Shown here piece after piece: positions 28,601 through 36,267 of a stretch of 64,000 nucleotides of DNA. Both the position numbers and the translations under genes were made by a program. The first letter of the stretch is position 1. Every line of letters begins with the position of its first letter. Source of the DNA: Paraburkholderia kururiensis (lineage in GTDB: Bacteria; Pseudomonadota; Gammaproteobacteria; Burkholderiales; Burkholderiaceae); the NCBI RefSeq assembly GCF_034424375.1, contig NZ_CP139965.1, positions 4,216,001 through 4,280,000 of the forward strand, read 5' to 3'. Under the pieces are notes generated by a model. That model had not been told where the DNA came from and ran no database searches. It saw only the letters and a list, made by a program, of their open reading frames with translations.

Positions 28601-29671
28601 CGCGAGAATCGCGAGCGAGCGCACGCGCGGCAGCAGCTCCGTCATCGTGCGTTCCTGCTGCGAGCGCGAGTAGCGCGGATGCAGCGCCGAGAGCTTGATC
28701 GAGATGCCGGGGCCTTCGTAGATGCCTCGCCCGCCCGCGGCCTTGCCGATGGCGTGAATGGCCTGCTCGTAGGACGCGTAGTAGCGCAGCGCGTCGGCTT
28801 CCGTGGTGGCGGCTTCGCCCAGCATGTCGTACGAGTAGCGGAAACCGCGCGCCTCGAACTTGCGGCTGTTCGCGAGCGCTTCGGAGATGTTTTCACCCGT
28901 CACGAACTGCTCGCCCATCAGACGCATGGCCATGTCCACGCCCTTGCGGATGAGCGGCTCGCCGCCCCGGCCGATCAGGCGCGTCAGCGCCGACGAGAGG
29001 CCCGTTTCGCTATTGGTCGTGACGAGCTTGCCGGTGATCATCAGGCCCCACGTGGCCGCGTTCACGAACAGCGACGGTGCGTGACCGACGTGCGACTTCC
29101 AGTCGCCCTTGCTGATCTTGTCGCGAATCAGGGCGTCGCGCGTGGCGCGGTCGGGAATGCGCAGCAGCGCTTCGGCAAGGCACATCAGCGCCACGCCTTC
29201 CTGGCTCGACAGCGAGAACTCGTGAATCAGCCCTTCCACGCCTCCGCCCGAGCGCTTCGCGCGCAAGGCTTCGACAAGACGCGCGGCCAGCTTCTGCACG
29301 TCCGCGCCGAGGCTGGGCGAAAGACGCGCCTGGCCCATCAGGAACGGCACGCACTCCGGCTCGGGCCGGCGGTACGCCGCGGTGATCGCCGCACGCAGCA
29401 CGGACTGCGGTTGCACGTTCTGCGCGAATTCGAGGAACGGATGCGAAGCGCTGTCTTCCTCGGCTTCGACGGCGGCGCCGTCGGCGAGGTCGGTTGCACC
29501 GTGATGACCGGTGAGCTCGGCGGGCAGCTGGCCGTGCTCGATCTTCTCGAGGTAGGCAAAGATGGCCTGCTTGATGAGCCAGTGGGGGGTGCGCTCGAGA
29601 CGCGCGGCGGCGTCTTTCAGCCGGGTGCGCAGGAGGTCGTCGACTTTGACGCCGAGGGTGGTGCTCGCCAT
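25697..29671 (-). CDS. putA: trifunctional PutA: proline dehydrogenase / glutamate-semialdehyde dehydrogenase / repressor
   Basis: A 1324-residue protein oxidising proline to glutamate with FAD and NAD. Residues 1-47 form a ribbon-helix-helix DNA-binding domain (T-T-L-G-V-K-V-D-D-L-L-R-T-R-L). The PRODH barrel carries V-R-L-V-K-G-A-Y-W-D-S-E. The aldehyde dehydrogenase module carries F-T-G-S-T-E-V and catalytic Cys911 in G-Q-R-C-S-A-L-R. Length is near E. coli PutA (1320). ATG 29671 starts the RHH domain exactly. An inverted repeat containing GTTGCA, the known E. coli PutA operator core, lies 73-103 bases upstream, consistent with autorepression. Confidence 0.96.
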   Translation of the reverse strand: MASTTLGVKVDDLLRTRLKDAAARLERTPHWLIKQAIFAYLEKIEHGQLPAELTGHHGATDLADGAAVEAEEDSASHPFLEFAQNVQPQSVLRAAITAAYRRPEPECVPFLMGQARLSPSLGADVQKLAARLVEALRAKRSGGGVEGLIHEFSLSSQEGVALMCLAEALLRIPDRATRDALIRDKISKGDWKSHVGHAPSLFVNAATWGLMITGKLVTTNSETGLSSALTRLIGRGGEPLIRKGVDMAMRLMGEQFVTGENISEALANSRKFEARGFRYSYDMLGEAATTEADALRYYASYEQAIHAIGKAAGGRGIYEGPGISIKLSALHPRYSRSQQERTMTELLPRVRSLAILARRYDIGLNIDAEEADRLEISLDLLEALCFDPELQGWNGIGFVVQAYQKRCPFVIDYIVDLARRSRHRIMVRLVKGAYWDSEIKRAQVDGLEGYPVYTRKIYTDVSYLACAKKLLAAPDAVYPQFATHNAYTLSAIYHLAGQNYYPGQYEFQCLHGMGEPLYEEVTGPVSAGKLNRPCRVYAPVGTHETLLAYLVRRLLENGANTSFVNRIADTSVPVAELVADPVEEAAKVTPVGAPHPKIPLPRNLYGAERVNSMGLDLSNEHRLASLSSALLASAHHPWRAAPMLDDNETVSGVARDVRNPADHRDLVGTVVEATAVHVNTALSHAVAAAPIWQATPVDARADCLARAADLLEAQMHTLMGLVVREAGKSLPNAVSEIREAIDFLRYYSAQIRSEFSNDTHRPLGPVVCISPWNFPLAIFMGQVAAALAAGNTVLAKPAEQTPLIAAQAVRILREAGVPAGAVQLLPGDGETVGAALVADPRTRAVMFTGSTEVARLINKTLSERLDAEGRPIPLIAETGGQNAMIVDSSALAEQVVADVLQSAFDSAGQRCSALRVLCLQDDVAERTLEMLTGAMRELTIGNPDRLSVDVGPVIDADAKRGIDTHIAAMREKGRKVAQLSMPEACAQGTFVPPTLIEIDSLDELKREVFGPVLHVVRYRRAQLDRLLEQIRATGYGLTLGIHTRIDETIAHVVGRAHVGNIYVNRNVIGAVVGVQPFGGEGLSGTGPKAGGPLYLQRLLATRPAGLPASLAQTLIVDAPQGGESSDDAQGAAGSPAPNSAQAALTALRDWLIAEREPALAARCESYLEHVLVGATAVLPGPTGERNTYTLGARGTVLCVPATAGGARAQFAAALATGNRALFDGAAGEALVAALPAALKPYASVKKGADAAFNAVLFEGDSDELLALVKEVAKRPGPIVSVQGVAAHALASGDEDYALERLLTERSVSVNTAAAGGNANLMTIG

Positions 29672-29743
29672 ATTTCGCTCATGAGCCGGTGCGACCGGCC
29701 GATACCAAAAAAGTTGGCCGAATCGTACGCCTCCCAATAAAAA

Positions 29744-29774
29744 GGTGCAACCAAACGGGAACGCGGGTTGCACC
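29744..29774 (-). promoter_or_regulatory. putA upstream inverted repeat: PutA operator or leader terminator
   Basis: GGTGCAACC (29744-29752) and GGTTGCACC (29766-29774) are perfect complements around 13 bases. Both arms contain GTTGCA or its complement, the PutA operator core. Read on the putA strand the stem is followed at once by TTTTTATT, so it also looks like an intrinsic terminator/attenuator. Both readings are open. Confidence 0.6.
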
Positions 29775-29955
29775 GCCTTGAAAGCCTTATGGCACAAGGG
29801 TTTTCAGCCGCGCGCACCACGTCGGGGCGCGCTATGCGGAATCAGTATTTTCCCTGATGAGATTCTTTGCGCCGCCGCCCTTATCCAAACGCCGACGCCG
29901 CCGTTATACAGCTATGCGCCCTGTCGCACGGTGCTCGACTAAAAGGATTGGCGAA

Positions 29956-30120
29956 ATGGAAAAGTGGATGGTAATTGCTGGCGTGTGGGCGATGTGCGCG
30001 ACGTGCGCCATCCTGTTTATTCGCGGGGCCTCGTCGGCGGCGGCCCGACCCATCCCCGTAAGGGATTCGTCTGGACGCGACGCGCACGGCCTCATCGACG
30101 CGCAGCGCCACGAGAGCTGA
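29956..30120 (+). CDS. 54-residue single-pass membrane protein
   Basis: The product MEKWMVIAGVWAMCATCAILF... has one membrane helix (about 4-24), with two cysteines on its outer half, and a charged polar tail. AAAAGGA lies about 10 bases before ATG 29956. It is divergent from putA, sharing a 285-base intergenic region that contains the GTTGCA repeat, so it could be co-regulated with proline catabolism. The function is unknown. Confidence 0.65.
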   Translation: MEKWMVIAGVWAMCATCAILFIRGASSAAARPIPVRDSSGRDAHGLIDAQRHES

Positions 30121-30419
30121 AGGGGAGCGGGCACGGCGCGGTCGGTCGCGCCATTGCCCATTCCTGTCAGGCCTCGCTAGCTGCTCGCTGTGAGGGCCGT
30201 ATGACGGCTGTCAGGCCGCAGCGCGGTTTGTCGAAGGCGAGGCACGCGCAAAGACACAGGCCGGCCGAACGTCTGTCGCCGCGCAACCAGGCGGCGCGCC
30301 GCGGACTCGTTCGCAGCGCGCCGGTTCGACCGCGCGGCACGGATGCACGAGCGTACGCCGGCCAGCCAGGCGCGCGATGTGCGGGTGCGGCAACAACCGC
30401 GGCTCCGCAGTGGCGGCAA
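30121..30419. other. intergenic region, nothing supported
   Basis: About 300 GC-rich bases between the 54-residue membrane protein (+) and the Cys-rich mini-protein (-). Overlapping open frames occur on both strands, but none shows a ribosome site or a recognisable family. No clear terminator is seen. Confidence 0.5.
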
Positions 30420-30665
30420 TCACGCCGATGCTGATGCCGGCAAGGGCTGGAACTGCGAGCAGGTATCGCGAGGCGAGACCAGGCGATCGTGCAGCGTGCA
30501 GAGACGGCTTGCCGCGACAGCGTCCCCGAAACCCGAACCGAATACAGCGAGACCCGCAATGCTCTGCTCCATCGAATGTCGATCGTCCGCACGCAACCGG
30601 CAGGCCGCGCAGCACCGCGCCCGCTCCAGTTGCGCCAGCGCGGCGGCGCGGCCTGCCGCACTCAT
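30420..30665 (-). CDS. Cys-rich mini-protein, translationally coupled to the YeiH-family gene
   Basis: An 81-residue frame whose ATG overlaps the stop of the upstream transporter gene as ATGA, a classic coupling signal. It contains R-C-C-A-A-C-R near residue 19, then R-L-C-T-L-H-D-R and D-T-C-S-Q-F, a C-x2-C ... C-x2-H ... C pattern that could bind zinc or another metal. The central part (G-L-A-V-F-G-S-G-F-G) is hydrophobic and protein-like, unlike random GC-rich frames. I recall comparable small cysteine proteins in Burkholderiales but cannot verify it here. Confidence 0.6.
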   Translation of the reverse strand: MSAAGRAAALAQLERARCCAACRLRADDRHSMEQSIAGLAVFGSGFGDAVAASRLCTLHDRLVSPRDTCSQFQPLPASASA

Positions 30666-32116
30666 GTTCCCTGCTCCAGGCTATGCCAGTACGGTGCGAA
30701 CACGTGCGCGGACAGCGCGTAACCGATGGCGATATTGACCGCGACGCCGGCCGTGAACGCCAGAAACGGCTTCAGTCCGGTGGCAGTCAATACGCGCAAC
30801 CGCGTGGTCAGGCCGATCGACAAAAAGCAGAAGATGAAGGCCCACGTACGCAGCGCCGTGATGGGCGCGACGAATTCGGGCGTCACGACCTTGCGGTAGT
30901 CGGCGAGCGAGTAGTGACTCGCGATCCACGTGACGAGCGCCGAGGCCACCACGAAGCCGATCACGAATTTCGGAAAGCGCGCCCAGATTTCGCCGGCATC
31001 GGCCTTCGCCTGCACGGCGCCTGCGTCGCGTGCGTCCCAACGCGTCGTCGCGACGATCGCGAGCACGAACGCCCAGATGCCGATCCAGATGTCGCGTCCC
31101 ACCACCTTCATGAGCGTGAACGCCTGCAACGAAGCTTCGGGGGCGCCCGCAATCGCGCCGCCCGCATGCTTCGCGAAGTCGCCGTAGGCCTGCGCGGCCG
31201 CGATGCCGGCGGCGTCCGCGAACTCCGATGTGCCGATCCACGCGCCCGCGAGCGCCGTCGATAACCCAAGCGAGCGCGACACGAACGGCAGCACGAAGAT
31301 CATGACGATGGCCCACGCGATCACGAGCGTGATGGCAACCGACGCCTGCTCGCGCTTCGCGCGCACGGCGCCCGCAATCGCAATGGCCGCCGACACGCCG
31401 CACACCGCGCCGCCCACACCAAGTACGGCGGCGAAGCGTCGCTCGAGCCCCAGCCGCGTCGCCACGAAGAAGATCACGAAGAACGTGACGAGCGAAACGA
31501 TGCTGGCCTGCGCCACGGCCACGGGCCCGGCCCACACGAGCAACGTGAACGGCAGCGTGGCGCCCAGCAGCACGATGCCCACCTTGATGTAAAACTCCAC
31601 GCGCAGACCAGCCGAGAACCACTGCGGCAACGTGAACACGTTCGACACGATCAGCCCCAACGCCAGTGCGACGAGCGGCGGTTCCAGGTTGTACTTCGCC
31701 GCGCTGACCCACGCGCCGAGCGTGAAGATCAGCACCGAGCCCACGAAAAGAATCAGAAACGACGGCAGGAAGTGCGCGAGGCGCTGCTTGAGCGCCACGA
31801 CGCTCGCGCCGAACAGCACGGCGAAGACAGCGAAGAGCGCGATGTAGTTGAGTGCGTGCGCGGCAAGATCGTGCACCGCCTGGCCGATGCTCGACCACTT
31901 CGCTGGCGCAACCGCGAGCCACTTGATGCTGCCGCCCGAGGCGAACAACGCGTAGGCCGCGACGATGACGACAAAACCGACCCAGACGGCCCACCAGTCC
32001 TCGGTGGAAAAAAGACCGCCACCGCGTTGCGTGGCGGTGCCGGCCGCAGCGGCATTCTTCGACCCGGCGTCGCGCGGCTGCGCGCCGGACGGCAGCGTGT
32101 GATGTTGATCGCTCAT
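30662..32116 (-). CDS. YeiH/YadS-family putative sulfate exporter (UPF0324)
   Basis: A 484-residue polytopic membrane protein with about twelve hydrophobic segments after a 35-residue polar N-terminus. Internal features include G-G-A-V-C-G-V-S-A-A-I-A-I-A-G, characteristic of the YeiH family, and F-Y-I-K-V-G-I-V-L-L-G-A-T. The family is annotated as putative sulfate/organosulfonate-related exporters; the substrate is unproven. GGGGAGAG precedes ATG 32116. Its stop overlaps the start of a Cys-rich mini-protein gene, forming a two-gene operon. Confidence 0.85.
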   Translation of the reverse strand: MSDQHHTLPSGAQPRDAGSKNAAAAGTATQRGGGLFSTEDWWAVWVGFVVIVAAYALFASGGSIKWLAVAPAKWSSIGQAVHDLAAHALNYIALFAVFAVLFGASVVALKQRLAHFLPSFLILFVGSVLIFTLGAWVSAAKYNLEPPLVALALGLIVSNVFTLPQWFSAGLRVEFYIKVGIVLLGATLPFTLLVWAGPVAVAQASIVSLVTFFVIFFVATRLGLERRFAAVLGVGGAVCGVSAAIAIAGAVRAKREQASVAITLVIAWAIVMIFVLPFVSRSLGLSTALAGAWIGTSEFADAAGIAAAQAYGDFAKHAGGAIAGAPEASLQAFTLMKVVGRDIWIGIWAFVLAIVATTRWDARDAGAVQAKADAGEIWARFPKFVIGFVVASALVTWIASHYSLADYRKVVTPEFVAPITALRTWAFIFCFLSIGLTTRLRVLTATGLKPFLAFTAGVAVNIAIGYALSAHVFAPYWHSLEQGT

Positions 32117-32329
32117 CGCTCTCCCCTGAAGTTAGAGGTTGTCGGCGAGCGCGGTGCGCCGGGTCCAGGCGCGACGGCATGCATGGGACGGCCGGCATTG
32201 TTGTGGGATGCATCGCCGATCCGGCGAAATATAGGCGAGCGCGGGCGGGAATCGAAACGATCTTTCGCTCTATGAATATGACCGGCGGGGATATGTGCGG
32301 CCCGCTCCGGACGCGCGGCCGACAACAGC

Positions 32330-34585
32330 TTAGATGTCGAGCGGATCCACCTCGACGCTCCAGCGCAGCACGCCCTTGAGCTGACGCAGTGCCGGCAGCC
32401 ACGCACGCAGCGTGGCTTGCAGCGCGGCGCGCGAACCGCTTTCGATCAGCAGTTGCGCGCGATGCACGTGCATCACTTTCACGATGGTCATGGGCACGGC
32501 GTCGTAGGCGGTGACGCGTTCCGCGGCGGGAATGTCGTGCAGCGCCGCCGCGGCCTGCTGGAGGAACGCGAGCGCGGCATCGAGCGTGCGCCCTTCGGCG
32601 CGCAATAGCGCCTGGTAGACGAAAGGCGGCAGATGCGCGTCGCGGCGCTCCGCCAGCGTCGATGTCGCGAAGCCCACGTAGTCGTGACGTGTAAGCGCGT
32701 GATAGAGCGCGTGGCGGGCGTAGCGCGTCTGCACCAGCACTTCGCCCGGCAGCCCGGCGCGGCCTGCGCGGCCGCTCACCTGCATCAGCTGCGCGAAAAG
32801 ACGTTCGCTGGCCCGGAAGTCGTGGGAAAAGAGCGCCGTATCCGCGTTGAGCACACCCACCAGCGAGACGCGCTGAAAATCGTGACCCTTCGCGATCATC
32901 TGCGTGCCCACCAGGATATCCACCTCACCCGCGTGCACGTCCGAAAACAGCGCTTCGGCGCTGCCCTTGCGGCGCGTGCTGTCCGCGTCGATGCGCAGCA
33001 CGCGCGCGCCGGGCACCGCCTGGGCGAGCGCTTCCTCGATACGCTGTGTGCCGCGACCCATGGGCGCGATATCGACGTTGCCGCAGTCCGGGCACGCGCG
33101 CGGAATGCGCGATTCCCAGCCGCAATGGTGGCAACGCAACGCACGCTCCGGCTTGTGGAGCACGACGTAGGCGCTGCATCGGGGGCAACCGGCCACCCAG
33201 CCGCAGGCGTCGCACGAGAGGATGGGCGCGTAGCCGCGGCGGTTCAGAAACACGAGGCTTTGCTCGCCGCGTTCGAGGCGCGTCTTCATTGCGGCCACGA
33301 GCGGCCCGGAGAGCCCTTCGAATGACGCGCGGCCGCGGCGGTGCTCGTCCTCCAGATCGATCAGCTTCACGACCGGCAGCACCGCATCGGCCACCGCCCG
33401 GCGTGACAGCGTGAGACGCGTGTAGCGGCCCTGCTCCGCGAGCCACCAGCTTTCCAGCGACGGCGTCGCCGAGCCGAGCACCACCGGCACGTCGAGCTGC
33501 TTGGCGCGCCACACGGCAAGGTCGCGCGCGGAGTAACGCAGACCTTCCTGCTGCTTGTACGCGGGATCGTGTTCCTCGTCGACCACGATGACGGCAAGCT
33601 TCGGCAACGAAGCGAGCACCGCGAGCCGCGTGCCGAGCACGATGCGCGCGTGGCCCGTGTGCGCCGCGAGCCAGTTGCGCGCGCGTTCGCCCTCGGCGAG
33701 ACCGCTGTGCAGCGTCACGATGGCGCCTTCAGCGAGCGAGGCGAAGCGCGCGCGGAACGCCGCCTCGAACTGCGGCGTGAGGTTGATTTCAGGCACGAGG
33801 ACGAGGGCCTGCGCATCCGGGCGACGCTCGAGCAAATGAGCAAGTGCGCGCAGATAGACCTCGGTTTTGCCGCTGCCCGTCACGCCGTGCAGCAGAAACG
33901 GCGCGAAGCCGTGGGCGCCGGAGATGGCGTCGAGCGCGGCGGTCTGCTCGTCGGTCAGAACGGGGAGCGCCGTGGGATTCGTGACAGCGACGGGAGCGGC
34001 GGCGCTGTGGCCGGCCGCGAACGGGTCGACCACCTCGCGCTCGACCCAGCCGGTTTCGCACCAGGCGTCGAGCACGGCCACGGCCTTGGGATGGAGCGCG
34101 CGCGCGTCGGAGGCAAAAAGCGCGTCCTCGGCAAGCAACGCCGCGGCCAGTCGACGCAGCGCGCTCGCTCGCACGGGCAGCGAGTCCGGCAGCGCTTCGC
34201 GGCCAGCGGGCAGCGCGCGATACCGCGGCTCGCGCGCGAACAGACGGTCCCAACGGGACGCATCACGCAGCGCCTGCGGCAGCGCCGGCAGCGCGACTTC
34301 GCCCAGACCGCGCTGATAGTAATCCGCGGCGAACGCGGCAAGGGCGAGCCAGTCGGCAGAAAGGGGAGGACAACTGCAGCACACGCTCGTGACGTTGCGC
34401 AGGCGGTCAGGCGGGACGTCGCTGTGAGCGGTTACTTCGCACACGAGGCCCACCGCTTCGCGTCGTCCGAACGGCACGTTGACCAGCGTGCCGGGCACGG
34501 GCGCCGGTCCGTCGCTCGGGCAGCGATAGTCGAACAGCGTGGACAGCGGGTGGTCCAGCGCGACGCGGACAAAGCAGTCCGTCAT
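32330..34585 (-). CDS. priA: primosomal helicase PriA
   Basis: A 751-residue replication-restart helicase. It shows the N-terminal 3' fork-binding domain (about 1-110), Walker A in G-V-T-G-S-G-K-T-E-V-Y, and D-E-E-H-D-P-A-Y-K-Q-Q. Zinc-binding cysteine pairs follow (C-D-A-C, C-P-R-C, C-H-H-C, C-P-D-C), then R-G-T-Q-R-I-E-E and G-R-A-G-R-A-G. ATG 34585 gives the family N-terminus MTDCFVRVALDHPL; a longer frame upstream is not conserved in character. DnaA-box-like 9-mers lie in the upstream intergenic region. Confidence 0.95.
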   Translation of the reverse strand: MTDCFVRVALDHPLSTLFDYRCPSDGPAPVPGTLVNVPFGRREAVGLVCEVTAHSDVPPDRLRNVTSVCCSCPPLSADWLALAAFAADYYQRGLGEVALPALPQALRDASRWDRLFAREPRYRALPAGREALPDSLPVRASALRRLAAALLAEDALFASDARALHPKAVAVLDAWCETGWVEREVVDPFAAGHSAAAPVAVTNPTALPVLTDEQTAALDAISGAHGFAPFLLHGVTGSGKTEVYLRALAHLLERRPDAQALVLVPEINLTPQFEAAFRARFASLAEGAIVTLHSGLAEGERARNWLAAHTGHARIVLGTRLAVLASLPKLAVIVVDEEHDPAYKQQEGLRYSARDLAVWRAKQLDVPVVLGSATPSLESWWLAEQGRYTRLTLSRRAVADAVLPVVKLIDLEDEHRRGRASFEGLSGPLVAAMKTRLERGEQSLVFLNRRGYAPILSCDACGWVAGCPRCSAYVVLHKPERALRCHHCGWESRIPRACPDCGNVDIAPMGRGTQRIEEALAQAVPGARVLRIDADSTRRKGSAEALFSDVHAGEVDILVGTQMIAKGHDFQRVSLVGVLNADTALFSHDFRASERLFAQLMQVSGRAGRAGLPGEVLVQTRYARHALYHALTRHDYVGFATSTLAERRDAHLPPFVYQALLRAEGRTLDAALAFLQQAAAALHDIPAAERVTAYDAVPMTIVKVMHVHRAQLLIESGSRAALQATLRAWLPALRQLKGVLRWSVEVDPLDI

Positions 34586-35008
34586 TGCGCGGCACCTAAC
34601 ATGAGCCAGGTGCGGCGAGTGTTGCCCAGCCCACACTTAAAGTAAAACTTCACTTTCGGCGCTAAGTTAAGGATTCGGCTGAACAAATGCGCTGCGAATA
34701 GCGGCGCCCCTGTGGATAACTTTGTTAAGAAGTTCGGGGAGAAGGCCGCCCCGCGGCGTTTGGCCGCTATTCGGCCGCGAAGGCCCGCCCGCCGGGCGCT
34801 CCGCGAAAAGCCTTGCCTGTCAAGGGATTGATCAAAATCGGGCCGACCCGGCAAGGACTTTGCAGCGACGAAATGCTCTACCGCGCCGCAACGTGACATG
34901 TGTGCATAAGTCAAGTCTTGACAACGCGAAAAGAGCTTGTGGGTGGCCTTTCGCGTCCCCAGTCACCCTGAGGCGCGGAGCCCACTTCATCGCACTGCAA
35001 CAGAACCG
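34586..35008. other. priA-hemE intergenic region with DnaA-box-like sites
   Basis: 423 bases without a convincing gene. They contain a perfect TGTGGATAA (TTATCCACA on the other strand) at 34711-34719, TGTGCATAA at 34901-34909, an AT-rich patch near 34640-34680, and GC-rich hairpin-forming sequence at 34745-34810. It holds the priA promoter and the 3' end of the hemE transcript. Confidence 0.5.
34711..34719 (-). promoter_or_regulatory. DnaA box (perfect 9-mer)
   Basis: TTATCCACA on the minus strand, the consensus high-affinity DnaA site, about 126 bases upstream of priA. A second site, TTATGCACA, fits TTATNCACA at 34901-34909. Two sites 190 bases apart may regulate priA or titrate DnaA; this is too few to call an origin. 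Confidence 0.5.
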
Positions 35009-36133
35009 TCACACGGCGGGGCCGGATGGGGTCACCCCGCTCGCGCCGCCCGCCCCCCGAATAGCGCGGCTATGGCGATGCACTTCGTCCACCAGTTCCG
35101 CGACGTGTTCCGGCGGCGTGAATTGCGAGATGCCGTGGCCCAGGTTGAAAACGTGGCCCGGATGGTTGCCGAAGCTATCCAGCAGCGCGCGGGCCTCGAT
35201 GCGGATGGTCGATGGCGGCGAAAACAGCACCGTGGGGTCCAGATTGCCCTGCAGCGCCACGCGGTCGCCCACCAGCTCGCGCGCGCGGCCGAGGTTCACG
35301 GTCCAGTCCAGCCCGACGGCGTCCACGCCCGTTGCCGCGATTTCTTCCAGCCACAAGCCGCCGCCCTTCGTGAACGTAATGACGGGCACGCGCTCGCCAT
35401 CGTGCTCGCGCTTGAGCTGCTTCACGACCTCGCGGATGTAGTGCAGCGAAAAGCGCTGGTAGACGCCATCGGCAAGCGCCCCGCCCCACGTGTCGAAAAT
35501 CATCACGGCTTGCGCGCCGGCTTCGATCTGCGCGTTCAGGTACGCCGCCACGGACTTCGCGTTGATGTCGAGAATGCGATGCATCAGGTCCGGACGGGCA
35601 TAGAGCATGGTCTTCACGGTGCGGAAGTCGTCGGAGCCGCCGCCTTCCACCATGTAGCACGCGAGCGTCCACGGGCTGCCCGAGAAGCCGATCAGCGGCA
35701 CGCGCTGGCGGCCGTGCGCATCGATCAGCGCGCGGCGAATCTGGCGAACGGCGTCGGTCACGTAACGCAGCGTGCTGTCGATATCGGGCACGGCGAGCTT
35801 TGCCACGTCCTCTTCGGTGCGCACGGGACGCGCGAACTTCGGCCCTTCGCCGACGGCGAAATCGAGGCCGAGGCCCATTGCGTCAGGAACGGTGAGGATG
35901 TCCGAGAACAGGATGGCCGCGTCGAGCGGATAGCGGTCGAGCGGCTGCAGCGTGACCTCAGTCGCGTAATCGGGATTCTTGGCAAGACCGAGAAAGCTGC
36001 CGGCGCGGCTGCGCGTAGCGTTGTATTCGGGCAGATAGCGCCCCGCCTGACGCATGAGCCACACCGGCGTGTAGTCGGTGGGCTGTCGCAACAGCGCGCG
36101 CAGAAAGGTGTCGTTCAGAAGGGGATGGGCCAC
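35009..36133 (-). CDS. hemE: uroporphyrinogen decarboxylase
   Basis: A 374-residue enzyme that decarboxylates uroporphyrinogen III to coproporphyrinogen III in haem synthesis. It carries the signature V-W-L-M-R-Q-A-G-R-Y-L-P-E-Y, followed by F-S-D-I-L-T-V-P-D-A-M-G, G-F-S-G-S-P-W-T-L-A and H-G-I-S-Q-F-T-P-P-E-H near the C-terminus. GTG 36133 is chosen because it gives (M)-A-H-P-L-L-N-D-T-F, the expected family N-terminus; a TTG at 36163 would add ten residues. Neither has a strong ribosome site. Confidence 0.94.
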   Translation of the reverse strand: MAHPLLNDTFLRALLRQPTDYTPVWLMRQAGRYLPEYNATRSRAGSFLGLAKNPDYATEVTLQPLDRYPLDAAILFSDILTVPDAMGLGLDFAVGEGPKFARPVRTEEDVAKLAVPDIDSTLRYVTDAVRQIRRALIDAHGRQRVPLIGFSGSPWTLACYMVEGGGSDDFRTVKTMLYARPDLMHRILDINAKSVAAYLNAQIEAGAQAVMIFDTWGGALADGVYQRFSLHYIREVVKQLKREHDGERVPVITFTKGGGLWLEEIAATGVDAVGLDWTVNLGRARELVGDRVALQGNLDPTVLFSPPSTIRIEARALLDSFGNHPGHVFNLGHGISQFTPPEHVAELVDEVHRHSRAIRGAGGASGVTPSGPAV

Positions 36134-36267
36134 GTTGCGGAGCGTCTGTCGCGTGAAAGGCAAAGCCGCATTTTACCCGTACGCCGCCTGGCTATTGCAG
36201 GCAAACGCTGCGGGCTATCATCAAGGGCCGCATCGATTCATCGGGTATTCACAAACGAGGAGAGTTC

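Noticed and set aside
25658..29740. Very long open frame antisense to putA
   Set aside because: Composition is Arg/His-rich, as expected from the complement of GC-rich coding DNA; putA on the other strand is unambiguous.
34582..34914. 110-codon frame overlapping the priA start by ATGA
   Set aside because: No ribosome site, unrecognisable basic sequence, and it contains the DnaA-box region; the overlap looks coincidental.
34586..35008. Replication origin at the DnaA boxes
   Set aside because: Only two boxes, no dnaA/dnaN nearby and no strong AT-rich unwinding region; called a regulatory region only.
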